DNA of 16,259 nucleotides from Candidatus Magasanikbacteria bacterium RIFOXYD12_FULL_33_17 (lineage in GTDB: Bacteria > Patescibacteriota > Patescibacteriia > Magasanikbacterales > UBA922): assembly GCA_001783255.1 (NCBI GenBank), contig MFRB01000024.1, positions 1-16,259 of the forward strand. The letters are read 5' to 3'. Position 1 is the stretch's first letter, and each line of letters begins with the position of its first letter. The notes under the pieces were generated by a model that did not search any database, was not told where the DNA came from, and was given only the letters and a program-made list of their open reading frames with translations. The translations under genes and the position numbers were made by a program. Positions 5,657-12,646 of this stretch are shown here, piece by piece.

Positions 5657-6505
5657 CTAAGATAATTCCGAAATGAGTCGTTTCAACTCCTCGGTCGAAC
5701 TATAACTAATCATTATCTTACCTTTTTTGGTATTACCAGCAATTGTTACTTTTGAACCTAGACGTTCTTCAATAATTTTTTCTTGAGAGGCCAAATTTGC
5801 ATCTTTGACAGTTTTATTATTTTTTTTATTGGCGACCAAACCTTCTACATCACGAACACTCATCTTCACACCCATCATACTATCAAACATTTCTAATTGT
5901 TCCTTCTCACTACTTAAACTAAGCAGAGCTCTGGCTTTACCAGCGCTAAATTCTCCTTTAGTCAAAGCTGTTTGAATACGCTCTGGCAAGTCTAACAAAC
6001 GAATAGTATTGGCAAGAGCTGGACGACTTTTACCAAGTTGCTCGGCAGCTTGTTCTTGAGTCAGATTGAATTCTTCCAAAAGTCTTGAATAAGCATAAGC
6101 TTCTTCAATAGGATTCAAATTATGTCTTTGAATATTTTCAATTAGAGCCAATTCCAATTTTTCTTGTTGCGTAGCAGTACGTACTAAAACAGGAACAGTA
6201 GAAAGTCCAGCTAGACCAGCAGCACGAAGACGTCTTTCACCAGCAATCAATTCATAACCACTATCTTGTCTTTCGGTTGCTACCAAAGGTTGCATGATAC
6301 CATGTTTCTGAATAGACAAAACCAAACTATGCAATTCTTCTTCATTGAATTCTTTTCTAGGTTGCTCCGGATTTGGAACAATGTCATTAATATTTATTTG
6401 CCAAACTCTATCATTGCCGTTAACAATACCAGTTTCTCTACGAATGATATTTCTGACTTTTTTTTGTTGTGGAATAAGTGAGTTGAGACCTTTGCCAAGA
6501 GCCAT
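5657..6505 (-). CDS. parB: Chromosome-partitioning protein ParB (CTPase clamp)
   Basis: This 282-residue protein binds parS centromere-like sites and spreads as a CTP-dependent clamp. It starts with the usual MALGKGLNSLIP leader, then has the ParB/Spo0J N-terminal domain (about 33-125) with PEQPRK and the CTP-contacting GERRLRA at 89-95. ENIQRHNLNPIEEA follows at 123-136, and a helix-turn-helix (LTQEQAAEQLGKSRPALANT, about 148-167) should read parS. The C-terminal about 60 residues match the dimerisation region. Length is normal. It follows parA after 126 bases that hold an AAGGC repeat array. No Shine-Dalgarno sequence precedes the ATG. I found no 16-base parS in the window. Confidence 0.95.
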   Translation of the reverse strand: MALGKGLNSLIPQQKKVRNIIRRETGIVNGNDRVWQININDIVPNPEQPRKEFNEEELHSLVLSIQKHGIMQPLVATERQDSGYELIAGERRLRAAGLAGLSTVPVLVRTATQQEKLELALIENIQRHNLNPIEEAYAYSRLLEEFNLTQEQAAEQLGKSRPALANTIRLLDLPERIQTALTKGEFSAGKARALLSLSSEKEQLEMFDSMMGVKMSVRDVEGLVANKKNNKTVKDANLASQEKIIEERLGSKVTIAGNTKKGKIMISYSSTEELKRLISELS

Positions 6506-6579
6506 AAGACGTTGTTATATTGTTTAATCTACTCAAAGTCAAGAACTTTGAAATAATAAAAGTTTAAGATTTTTAAACA

Positions 6580-6633
6580 CAGGCTTGAAAGGCTTAAAAT
6601 GCCTGAAAGGCCAGAAAGGCCTTTCGAACCTTT
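6580..6633. repeat. AAGGCYT iteron array between parA and parB
   Basis: Units such as GGCTTGAAA, GGCTTAAAAT, GCCTGAAA and GGCCAGAAA follow one another, then a complementary CCTTTCGAACCTTT. The array touches the parA stop codon. The 25 bases at 6587-6611 are identical, inverted, to 11189-11213 between scpA and scpB. Confidence 0.75.
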
Positions 6634-7399
6634 ACAAAGAATGTTTCTCTAACATCTCTCTTGCAAGTCTTTCGTACGCCTTAGCGCCTTTACCACGTGG
6701 TTCATAATGCAAAATTGATTGACCAAAACTTGGAGCTTCAGCCAACTTCACAGTACGAGGGATGACTGAGCGAAATATATTATTTGGAAAATATTTATAA
6801 AGTTCATTCATCACTTCAGTAGAAAGTTTTGTACGTTTATCAAACATAGTAAGTACTGCTCCCAAAATTCCCAAATCTGGATGAATATTATTCTTAACTA
6901 ATTCTACAGTCTTGAGAAGTTGTCCCAGACCTTCTAAAGCATAATATTCAGCTTGTACAGGAATAAGCAATTCATTGGCAGCTGCCAAACCATTTATTGT
7001 CAAAAGACCTAGAGATGGTGGACAATCAATAATAATATAATCATAAGCATGACTAACTTCAGCAAGCAAATCACGAAGCTGAAATTCTCTATTTTCAACA
7101 TCCACAAGCTCAATAGCAGCTGCTGCCAAATCCTGGGTAGCTGGAGCTACACGCAAACCATCATGTGCTGTATTGAAAATAATATCATGGATTCTTCTTT
7201 GTTTGGCTAAAGCTTCATAAATACCATATTCCAGATTGTCTCTATCAATCCCTAATCCACTGGTAGCATTACCCTGTGGATCCAAATCTACAAGCAAAAC
7301 AAATTTACCCATTTCAGCCAAATAAGCAGCTACATTTATAGCTGTGGTAGTCTTACCAACTCCACCTTTTTGATTAACAACAGCGATGATTTTTGACAT
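6632..7399 (-). CDS. parA: Chromosome-partitioning ATPase ParA (Soj)
   Basis: This 255-residue deviant-Walker ATPase drives segregation of ParB-parS complexes by binding the nucleoid in its ATP form. The deviant Walker A KGGVGKTT is at residues 11-18 with its signature lysine K11. The A' region VDLDPQGNATSG begins at 37, and the Walker B YIIIDCPPSLG has its Asp at 125. No N-terminal DNA-binding extension is present, as expected for chromosomal Soj-type proteins. The ATG at 7399 gives the family's usual MSKIIAVVNQKGG start. An ATG four codons upstream (7411) lies within a palindromic repeat that runs up to the gene. It is followed by parB in one operon. Confidence 0.95.
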   Translation of the reverse strand: MSKIIAVVNQKGGVGKTTTAINVAAYLAEMGKFVLLVDLDPQGNATSGLGIDRDNLEYGIYEALAKQRRIHDIIFNTAHDGLRVAPATQDLAAAAIELVDVENREFQLRDLLAEVSHAYDYIIIDCPPSLGLLTINGLAAANELLIPVQAEYYALEGLGQLLKTVELVKNNIHPDLGILGAVLTMFDKRTKLSTEVMNELYKYFPNNIFRSVIPRTVKLAEAPSFGQSILHYEPRGKGAKAYERLAREMLEKHSL

Positions 7400-7405
7400 A
7401 GTGAG

Positions 7406-7446
7406 GTTCATCCCGAATCGACGAAGTACGATGAGGGATCTTTCCT
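7406..7446. repeat. REP-like hairpin abutting the parA start
   Basis: ATCCC-GA-ATCG and CGAT-GA-GGGAT form a stem with a symmetric GA/GA internal loop and an 8-base apical loop (7410-7439), followed by CTTTCCTAAAA. It resembles the right and left parts of 1210-1312. I recall the TCATCC...AAGGATCTTT type as widespread in bacterial intergenic DNA. It occupies the parA leader. Confidence 0.65.
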
Positions 7447-7518
7447 AAAATTAAACTATTTTAACTCCATTAACGATTTAAACTTAAAGAACTTCTAAAC
7501 AAATAATAAGACATATCC

Positions 7519-7547
7519 ATTATACCAAATATTGACAAAAGTAACAA
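7519..7547 (-). promoter_or_regulatory. Promoter of parA-parB
   Basis: On the - strand TTGTTA (7542-7547) is 17 bases before a perfect TATAAT (7519-7524), preceded by TGG as in an extended -10. The leader to the parA ATG is about 110 bases and includes the REP-like hairpin. The site overlaps the divergent tRNA promoter. Confidence 0.7.
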
Positions 7548-7560
7548 TAATCGCTATAAT
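7532..7560 (+). promoter_or_regulatory. Consensus promoter of tRNA-Leu
   Basis: TTGACA (7532-7537), a 17-base spacer and TATAAT (7555-7560) match the sigma-70 consensus at all twelve positions. The tRNA begins about 32 bases after the predicted start. Confidence 0.88.
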
Positions 7561-7598
7561 TATCCCATTGTTAGATGTTCTTAACAACAAATAGATAT

Positions 7599-7680
7599 GC
7601 CCGAATGGCGGAACTGGTAGACGCGCACGACTCAAAATCGTGTTCCTTCGGGAGTGAGAGTTCGATTCTCTCTTCGGGCA
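7599..7680 (+). tRNA. tRNA-Leu (anticodon CAA)
   Basis: The cloverleaf is complete: acceptor GCCCGAA/TTCGGGC with discriminator A, and a D-arm with GGTAG. The anticodon stem CACGA/TCGTG encloses CTCAAAA (anticodon CAA, reading UUG). A variable arm TCC-TTCG-GGA is typical of class II tRNAs, and the T-arm GAGAG-TTCGATT-CTCTC closes it. CCA is not encoded and must be added by a nucleotidyltransferase. Confidence 0.95.
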
Positions 7681-7690
7681 CAAAAATAGT

Positions 7691-7750
7691 TCATAAAGTT
7701 AAAAGTTTATAAAGTCAAAAGTCTTAAACCAAATAACTTTATAAACTTTC
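7691..7750. repeat. ATAAAGT repeats with 14-bp inverted arms after the tRNA
   Basis: AAAGTTTATAAAGT (7702-7715) is exactly complementary to ACTTTATAAACTTT (7736-7749). Further ATAAAGTT and AAAAGTC units lie to the left and inside. The unit is the same as in the array at 10460-10505. It may also end tRNA transcription, although the stem is almost free of G-C pairs. Confidence 0.65.
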
Positions 7751-7791
7751 TACTTTCCTATTCGTATTGAGCAAAAAAAAAATTAACTCCA

Positions 7792-8763
7792 ATGCCACAA
7801 TACTACGACTTACTTATCTTAATCATGCTAATAATAACTGCTTACCCTGCAGTCATTTTTTTGTATAGCATTTATAAAAGACCAAAAAGTTTTGAAGCCA
7901 AACATAAAAAAACATTTTTAATAATCTCCATAATTTTATTACTTGGAACATCTACTTTACTCTGGGGTAGTTTCGTTGAACCAAAATTAATTGTAATAAA
8001 TAAACAAGAAATAGATTTGCCAAAAATCACAATACCCATCAAAATTGCTTTTATCTCAGACTTGCACGTAGGTCCTTACAAAAAGACAGCCTGGGTCGAA
8101 AAAGTAGCAAATAAAATTTTGGAATTAAAACCTGACATGGTACTTATTGGCGGGGATAATTTGTATAATAGTGAATATAATCCAACTGAATTAGAATATT
8201 TATCACCACTCCAAAAAATATCAAATAACATACCAACCTATGCCATACTAGGTAATCATGAATACGGTATTGGTGATGGTAAAAGTTGGAACAAAAAAAA
8301 TGTTTATAATGCAAAATGGAATCTAGAAATGAAAGCTACTTTAGAAAAATTAGGTATACACTATTTAGCTAATGATTTACAAAAACTAACAATAAACAAA
8401 CAAAGTTTTTATTTGTTTGGAGGAGATTCTGTTTTAGCAGAAAAACTTGATTTCAATATTTTAAACAATAGAGATGAAAATTTGGCAACGATTGCTCTTA
8501 TCCATAATCCCCTATTTTTATTTATAACTGATTATCCAAAAATGGATTTAACATTATCTGGTCATACTCATGGCGGACAAATTCGTTTACCATTATTCGG
8601 ACCAATCGGTAGAGTAGATAATCTAATTCCTGCAAATTTTTATCAAGGTTTACACAATCTACAAAATGAACAAAAAATATTTATCACAAGTGGTATTGGT
8701 GAAAGTGGACCAAGAGCGAGATTGTTTAATCCACCGGAGATTGTGATAATTACTATTAAATAA
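7792..8763 (+). CDS. Membrane-anchored calcineurin-like metallophosphoesterase (YkuE/YaeI type)
   Basis: This 323-residue protein has two N-terminal transmembrane helices (about 6-28 and 42-60), then a catalytic domain from about residue 82. Metal ligands are visible in order: SDLHVG (D90, H92), GGD (D122), GNHEYG (N155, H156), H238 in IHNP, and LSGHTHGGQIRLP (H258, H260). This set matches the YkuE/YaeI branch, whose known members cleave phosphodiester or lipid-linked phosphate substrates such as UDP-diacylglucosamine; the substrate here is unknown. The double-histidine GHTHGGQ is characteristic. No Shine-Dalgarno sequence is seen. It stands alone between the tRNA region and a bidirectional terminator. 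Confidence 0.92.
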   Translation: MPQYYDLLILIMLIITAYPAVIFLYSIYKRPKSFEAKHKKTFLIISIILLLGTSTLLWGSFVEPKLIVINKQEIDLPKITIPIKIAFISDLHVGPYKKTAWVEKVANKILELKPDMVLIGGDNLYNSEYNPTELEYLSPLQKISNNIPTYAILGNHEYGIGDGKSWNKKNVYNAKWNLEMKATLEKLGIHYLANDLQKLTINKQSFYLFGGDSVLAEKLDFNILNNRDENLATIALIHNPLFLFITDYPKMDLTLSGHTHGGQIRLPLFGPIGRVDNLIPANFYQGLHNLQNEQKIFITSGIGESGPRARLFNPPEIVIITIK

Positions 8764-8840
8764 AATTCAAAATAATCTTAACCAAAAATAAAAATGGTTA
8801 AATTGTTTAAAAAAATTAATAATTACTAATTAATAATTAA

Positions 8841-8874
8841 AAAAACCATGTCTATATAAAAAAACATGGTTTTT
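8841..8874. terminator. Bidirectional terminator between the phosphoesterase and the COG2426 gene
   Basis: AAAAACCATG and CATGGTTTTT form a perfect 10-bp stem with a 14-base AT loop and T runs on either side. A smaller TAACCA/TGGTTA hairpin precedes it. Confidence 0.85.
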
Positions 8875-8891
8875 AATTTGAATAATCTAAT

Positions 8892-9395
8892 TTAACCAAA
8901 TATTGTCCTAATCGTTCCTCCAGCAAACAAAGTTATCAAAGTTACAATAGTAGCAGCCACACAAACACCTGCCAAAATAAGTGGCCAAGATTTTTTGAAA
9001 GGAATACCAAAAATAAAAGCGACCAAAGAACCAGTCCAACTACCAGTCATAGGAAGTGGAATACCAACAAAAATAATTAATCCCAAAGCACCATACTTAG
9101 CATAATCACCAGAAAAAGCTTTTTCAGCTTGTTTCAATTTTTTACTAAAAATTTTTCCAAATAATTTTGATTTAATCAAAAAATCATGTAATTTTGGAAA
9201 TACCCAAAGCAAAAATAATGCTGGCAAAAAATCTCCAGCCACAGCAATAAGCCAAACTTTCCAAATAGCAAGATGATAAACTTCGAGACCTATTGGTATA
9301 GAAGCACGTAACTCAGTCAAAGGAATCATCGATAAAAAAAATACAGCCCAATGAGGATCAAAATTTGAAAAAAACTGTATAATTTGAGAGATCAT
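8892..9395 (-). CDS. COG2426 / small multidrug export-like membrane protein
   Basis: This 167-residue integral membrane protein matches the Sm_multidrug_ex (COG2426) family. The first conserved block is PLTELRASIPIGL, followed by hydrophobic segments. The second block is VGIPLPMTGSWTGSLVAFIFG, with paired helices that resemble the VTT/DedA-like half-repeat fold. A basic KKLKQAEKAF loop lies between. Despite the family name, transport function is not well established. I chose the ATG at 9395, six bases after the preceding stop. A longer frame from 9428 would overlap the carboxypeptidase gene and adds no typical sequence. It is the last gene of the long - strand block and ends at the shared terminator. 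Confidence 0.88.
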   Translation of the reverse strand: MISQIIQFFSNFDPHWAVFFLSMIPLTELRASIPIGLEVYHLAIWKVWLIAVAGDFLPALFLLWVFPKLHDFLIKSKLFGKIFSKKLKQAEKAFSGDYAKYGALGLIIFVGIPLPMTGSWTGSLVAFIFGIPFKKSWPLILAGVCVAATIVTLITLFAGGTIRTIFG

Positions 9396-9400
9396 AATTT

Positions 9401-10453
9401 TTACCAAGTATAATTGGATAAAACCCAATTTAAAACTTTTTTAGCTTCTGTAAATCTTAGTTCATGTTCTTTAGCACCCAAAATAACAACATCCAAAATA
9501 TGTCCTTCATCACTTCTTATAGATACTGTAAAATTATATAAAGAATCTTCAATAAAGCCAGTCTTGCCACCAACAATATCAAATTTATTTGGTATCCAAC
9601 CAAGTAACAACCAATCAGTATTCCAAGCATGTACTTCTTTTTTTCTTTCTTTAGCAAACAAGGTAACTTCTTTCAACATCAAAGCCTCTCTAATCTCATC
9701 ATGCGACAAAGCTTCTTGCAATAAAATAACAATATCTGAAGGTGTTGAAATATTCAAATAACTTAAACCAGTTGCTTCAACAAAACTAGTATCTAACATA
9801 CCAAGCTCTATAGCTTTTTCATTCATACGATTTACAAACTCTTCTCTACTAAGTCCACTAACATCTATCAAAGTCAAAATAGCTTTGTTAGAAGAAGCGA
9901 CAAAAGCAATATTCCACAATTCATAAATCTTGTAAGTATCCCCCGCATAAATATTGGAACCACTAACTTTGTCAGAAGAAACAGTCGTAGTAGCATTCCA
10001 ATTGAGATTTTGTTCTAACAAGACTAAACCACTCATTAACTTGGTAATACTTGCCAAAGAATGTTTTTCATAAGTATTTTTCCCAAATAAAATAGTACTG
10101 CTATCTCTATCTTTTACCAACACATTACTAGCTGTAAATTCACTTGGTGAAAGTTGAGTAGATGAGACATTCAATTGTGGCAAAGAAAAATTATTACTTA
10201 CAAAATCTATATCACCACCAACTTTAGTTGATAAATCAGAAATGTCATTTGTTTTTTCTTCAATTTTCAATCCTTCAACTTGTTGATTATCAACAGATAA
10301 ATAAGCTAGATATTTTTTCTTTTCATTATCAAAACGATAATATAACAAACCTGTAATAATAACTAAAAACAACAAAAAAACAGTCAGTAAATTTCTCCAC
10401 CAATTCGGAAAGTTATCACTAAATTTTGGACGTTCGTGAAAATTTATCATCAT
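9401..10453 (-). CDS. D-alanyl-D-alanine carboxypeptidase (peptidase S11)
   Basis: This 350-residue low-molecular-weight penicillin-binding protein would remove the terminal D-Ala from peptidoglycan stem peptides. All three active-site motifs are present: SITK at 135-138 (nucleophile Ser), SSN at 187-189 and KTG at 297-299. A membrane helix near residues 21-39 after a short basic N-terminus anchors it. It has a long linker of about 70 residues before the catalytic domain, and no C-terminal amphipathic DacA tail is obvious. Two ATG codons are adjacent at the start; either may be used. It is spaced 65 bases from scpB by a TATAAAGTC array and almost touches the next gene. Confidence 0.92.
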   Translation of the reverse strand: MMINFHERPKFSDNFPNWWRNLLTVFLLFLVIITGLLYYRFDNEKKKYLAYLSVDNQQVEGLKIEEKTNDISDLSTKVGGDIDFVSNNFSLPQLNVSSTQLSPSEFTASNVLVKDRDSSTILFGKNTYEKHSLASITKLMSGLVLLEQNLNWNATTTVSSDKVSGSNIYAGDTYKIYELWNIAFVASSNKAILTLIDVSGLSREEFVNRMNEKAIELGMLDTSFVEATGLSYLNISTPSDIVILLQEALSHDEIREALMLKEVTLFAKERKKEVHAWNTDWLLLGWIPNKFDIVGGKTGFIEDSLYNFTVSIRSDEGHILDVVILGAKEHELRFTEAKKVLNWVLSNYTW

Positions 10454-10459
10454 AAATTA

Positions 10460-10505
10460 GTCAAAAGTCTATAAAGTCTATAAAGTCTTTAAAGTTTATA
10501 AAGTC
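10460..10505. repeat. TATAAAGTC tandem array between scpB and the carboxypeptidase gene
   Basis: The unit (T)ATAAAGTC or a one-base variant repeats four to five times: AAAAGTC, TATAAAGTC, TATAAAGTC, TTTAAAGTT, TATAAAGTC. The same unit occurs after the tRNA (7691-7750). The array sits directly before the carboxypeptidase start codon in the - strand direction. Confidence 0.75.
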
Positions 10506-10518
10506 AATAATTTAAAAA

Positions 10519-11058
10519 TCATTCTTTATTTTCTACACCTTCTGTATTTAACAACTCATTACTGTGCAAACTGTCATAATCAGGCAAGTCCTCTAACCTG
10601 TTTAGTCCCAAAAAGCGCAAAGCATCAATAGATAATTCATAGACTGGTAACAAATGATCTTTGTCTTCAAACTCATTGACAAGCCCTCTAATCAAAAGAT
10701 TACGCAATATCACGGCACAATTTACTCCTCTAATATTTTCTATCTCTGGGCGACTAATTGGACCACGATAGGCAACTACAGTCAAAGTCTCCAACTGAGC
10801 TTTGGTCAAATCTTCTTTGAATTCAGTCTTAACAAATTTTTCAACAAATTCAGTATTGTCTGGATTGCTGACCAATTGTACCTCATCTCCAACACGAAGT
10901 AAATGAATACCCGAAACAGCGGTATATTTATTCTCCAGAGAATTCAGACTTTCTTCTATTTTTTCTTTTTCAACACCAAGAGATTTGGCGATTTTGTTTA
11001 CAGCCAAAGGTTTGGAAGCAACAAATAATACTGATTCTAATATTGAGATTATGTCCAT
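10519..11058 (-). CDS. scpB: Segregation and condensation protein B (ScpB)
   Basis: This 179-residue protein is the kite subunit that, with ScpA, bridges the heads of SMC in bacterial condensin. It has two winged-helix domains. The first starts with MDIISILESVLFVASKPL. The second carries the family hallmark LTVVAYRGPISRPEIENIRG (about 91-110), then VILRNLLIRGLV. The short acidic tail is normal. It lies downstream of scpA in the usual order, but 162 bases of inverted AAGGC repeats separate them instead of the common overlap. No smc gene is in the window. Confidence 0.95.
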   Translation of the reverse strand: MDIISILESVLFVASKPLAVNKIAKSLGVEKEKIEESLNSLENKYTAVSGIHLLRVGDEVQLVSNPDNTEFVEKFVKTEFKEDLTKAQLETLTVVAYRGPISRPEIENIRGVNCAVILRNLLIRGLVNEFEDKDHLLPVYELSIDALRFLGLNRLEDLPDYDSLHSNELLNTEGVENKE

Positions 11059-11062
11059 AGGT

Positions 11063-11228
11063 AAAGGCTTAAAAGGCCTAAAATGCCAGAAAGGCTAAAA
11101 AGGCTTTTTTATTTTCACGTCTATATTTAATGTGAAGTTTAAAATTAAGATTGTTAGAATTAAATTAATTTGATGATTTTAAAATGTTGCCTTTCAGGCA
11201 TTTTAAGCCTTTCGAGCCTTTCAGGCCT
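11063..11228. repeat. Pair of inverted AAGGCYT arrays between scpA and scpB
   Basis: The left array (11063-11110) consists of AAAGGCTTAAAA, GGCCTAAAAT, GCCAGAAA and GGCTAAAAA units. The right array (11188-11228) carries the complementary GCCTTTC units. AAAGGCTTAAAA (11063-11074) pairs exactly with 11201-11212. An AT-rich stretch of about 75 bases lies between, so the whole resembles a small element with inverted ends. The right array touches the scpA stop codon. Confidence 0.7.
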
Positions 11229-11922
11229 TCATTAATTCAATATCCCCAAAACTACTACTTTGTTTTAGTAAAACATCATTTTGTTTGACCAATTCAAGAA
11301 TTGCCAAAAATGTTACGATGACTTCACTACGAGAAGTAGCATCAGAAACAACATCTTTGAAATTGATACTCTTATGCTTCTTAAGCATTTCCCGCATTTT
11401 GTCTATCTTTTCCTTAATGGTTACAGTCTTGTCTATATACGTACGTGGCAAAGCTTTTGGAGGTTCCAATCGCTTTAGTAATTGTACCATAGACTGAGAC
11501 AAACTTTCTAGTGTGAAATTTAGAGGTTGTACTACTTCGGTAGCTCTTTTTATTTCTTCAACATGCGTATAGGCAGTACGCTTTTCATCCAACCAAAGAT
11601 TATGCAAATTTTTGCTAGCATCGACAAAACGACGATAAAGACGTAATTGTTCATCCAAATCAACACCATTTTCATCATCAATATTTAGTTGTGGCAAAAG
11701 AGAACGAGATTTCATGAGTAAAAGTCTAGCCGCTATTACCAAAAAATCTGCCAACTCTTCAGCTTCAATATTCTCCAAAGTATCTAAATAATCTAAAAAA
11801 GGCTCAGTCACAGCTGAAATAGACAACTCACTGATTCCCATTTTCTTTTCATCCAACAAAGATAACAACAAATCAAGCGGACCCGAAAATTCTTTAAAAT
11901 TTATTTGTAAATCATTTTTCAT
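11221..11922 (-). CDS. scpA: Segregation and condensation protein A (ScpA kleisin)
   Basis: This 233-residue kleisin links the two SMC heads and binds ScpB. The N-terminal SMC-neck-binding region shows FSGPLDLLLSLLDEKKMGI at about 13-31, followed by PFLDYLD and the helical LADFLVIAARLLLMKSRSLLP typical of the family. The C-terminal winged helix, including VIVTFLAILELVK near 207-219, should bind the other SMC head. It starts inside the end of the glycosyltransferase gene (11-base overlap), suggesting translational coupling. Length is typical. Confidence 0.95.
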   Translation of the reverse strand: MKNDLQINFKEFSGPLDLLLSLLDEKKMGISELSISAVTEPFLDYLDTLENIEAEELADFLVIAARLLLMKSRSLLPQLNIDDENGVDLDEQLRLYRRFVDASKNLHNLWLDEKRTAYTHVEEIKRATEVVQPLNFTLESLSQSMVQLLKRLEPPKALPRTYIDKTVTIKEKIDKMREMLKKHKSINFKDVVSDATSRSEVIVTFLAILELVKQNDVLLKQSSSFGDIELMKA

Positions 11923-12643
11923 AAACTTTTGATTGCAAATTATGTCTTATCTTAGACAAGTCAGCTAAAATATAAAAGCTGTGCTTTAGTAAAGAAACAC
12001 CACCTTTTTTCTTGAGCAAATTCTTATCAATAGAAACTTTCAATTCATAAATAGAATACTGCGACATACTTGCGATAAGAAAAAGTTCAATATCAAACAC
12101 CCAACGAAAAGTAGATACTCTCTCAAAAATACTTTTAAAAACTTCTGTTCTAAAAAATTTGAAACCACACTGAGTATCTTTGAAACCACGCACTTCTTTT
12201 GGTATGAATAATCTAAAAATCTTTTTCATAAAAGACCTATATAGACTATATTGTTTTTCTTCATTTTGCTCTCTACTGCCCACTACAATATCATATTTTG
12301 ACAATTTTGTCTGCACCTCTGGCAAAGATTCTAGTCCATAAGGCAATTCTACATCGGTAAAACCAACATAATCACTGCCATTATTTAGATAATCCCCGGC
12401 AAACTTAATAGCAAAGCCTTTGCCTTTATTTTCGTTATAACTAGCTACTGTAATTGGCAAATTTAAATTAGTATTTTTGAAATCTGTGAGCAACTCCAAA
12501 GTATTGTCAGTACTACCATCATCAACAAAAACTATTTGTCCCAAAACATCAATTTTTTTTACAAATTCCAAAATCTTAGCAAAAGTATTAGACAAAACTT
12601 GTGCTCCATTGTAGACCGGTATAATGAGTGATATTTTATTCAT
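11912..12643 (-). CDS. Family 2 glycosyltransferase, polyprenyl-phosphate sugar transferase-like
   Basis: This 243-residue GT-A enzyme resembles dolichyl- or undecaprenyl-phosphate glucosyltransferases (Alg5-like). It has IIPVYNGA near residue 7, FVDDGSTDNT at 39-48, NKGKGFAI at 72-79, and the typical DTQCGFKFF with a following FDIEL. The metal-binding stretch reads FTDVELPY at 95-102, so the usual D-x-D is D-x-E. That keeps an acid but is uncommon. No membrane anchor is visible, as in small Alg5-like proteins. It lies three bases after the GT-C-like gene, so it may supply the lipid-linked sugar which that protein transfers. The sugar is unknown. Confidence 0.9.
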   Translation of the reverse strand: MNKISLIIPVYNGAQVLSNTFAKILEFVKKIDVLGQIVFVDDGSTDNTLELLTDFKNTNLNLPITVASYNENKGKGFAIKFAGDYLNNGSDYVGFTDVELPYGLESLPEVQTKLSKYDIVVGSREQNEEKQYSLYRSFMKKIFRLFIPKEVRGFKDTQCGFKFFRTEVFKSIFERVSTFRWVFDIELFLIASMSQYSIYELKVSIDKNLLKKKGGVSLLKHSFYILADLSKIRHNLQSKVYEK

Positions 12644-12646
12644 AAA

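Noticed and set aside
7495..7683. Open frame of 62 codons on the - strand across tRNA-Leu
   Set aside because: It reads through the complement of a complete tRNA and gives the familiar spurious peptide that such genes produce.
9396..9428. Longer start of the COG2426 protein at 9428
   Set aside because: It would overlap the carboxypeptidase gene by 28 bases and adds residues not typical of the family.
6580..11228. AAGGC arrays as CRISPR
   Set aside because: Units are 7-12 bases with no unique spacers of regular length and no cas genes nearby.
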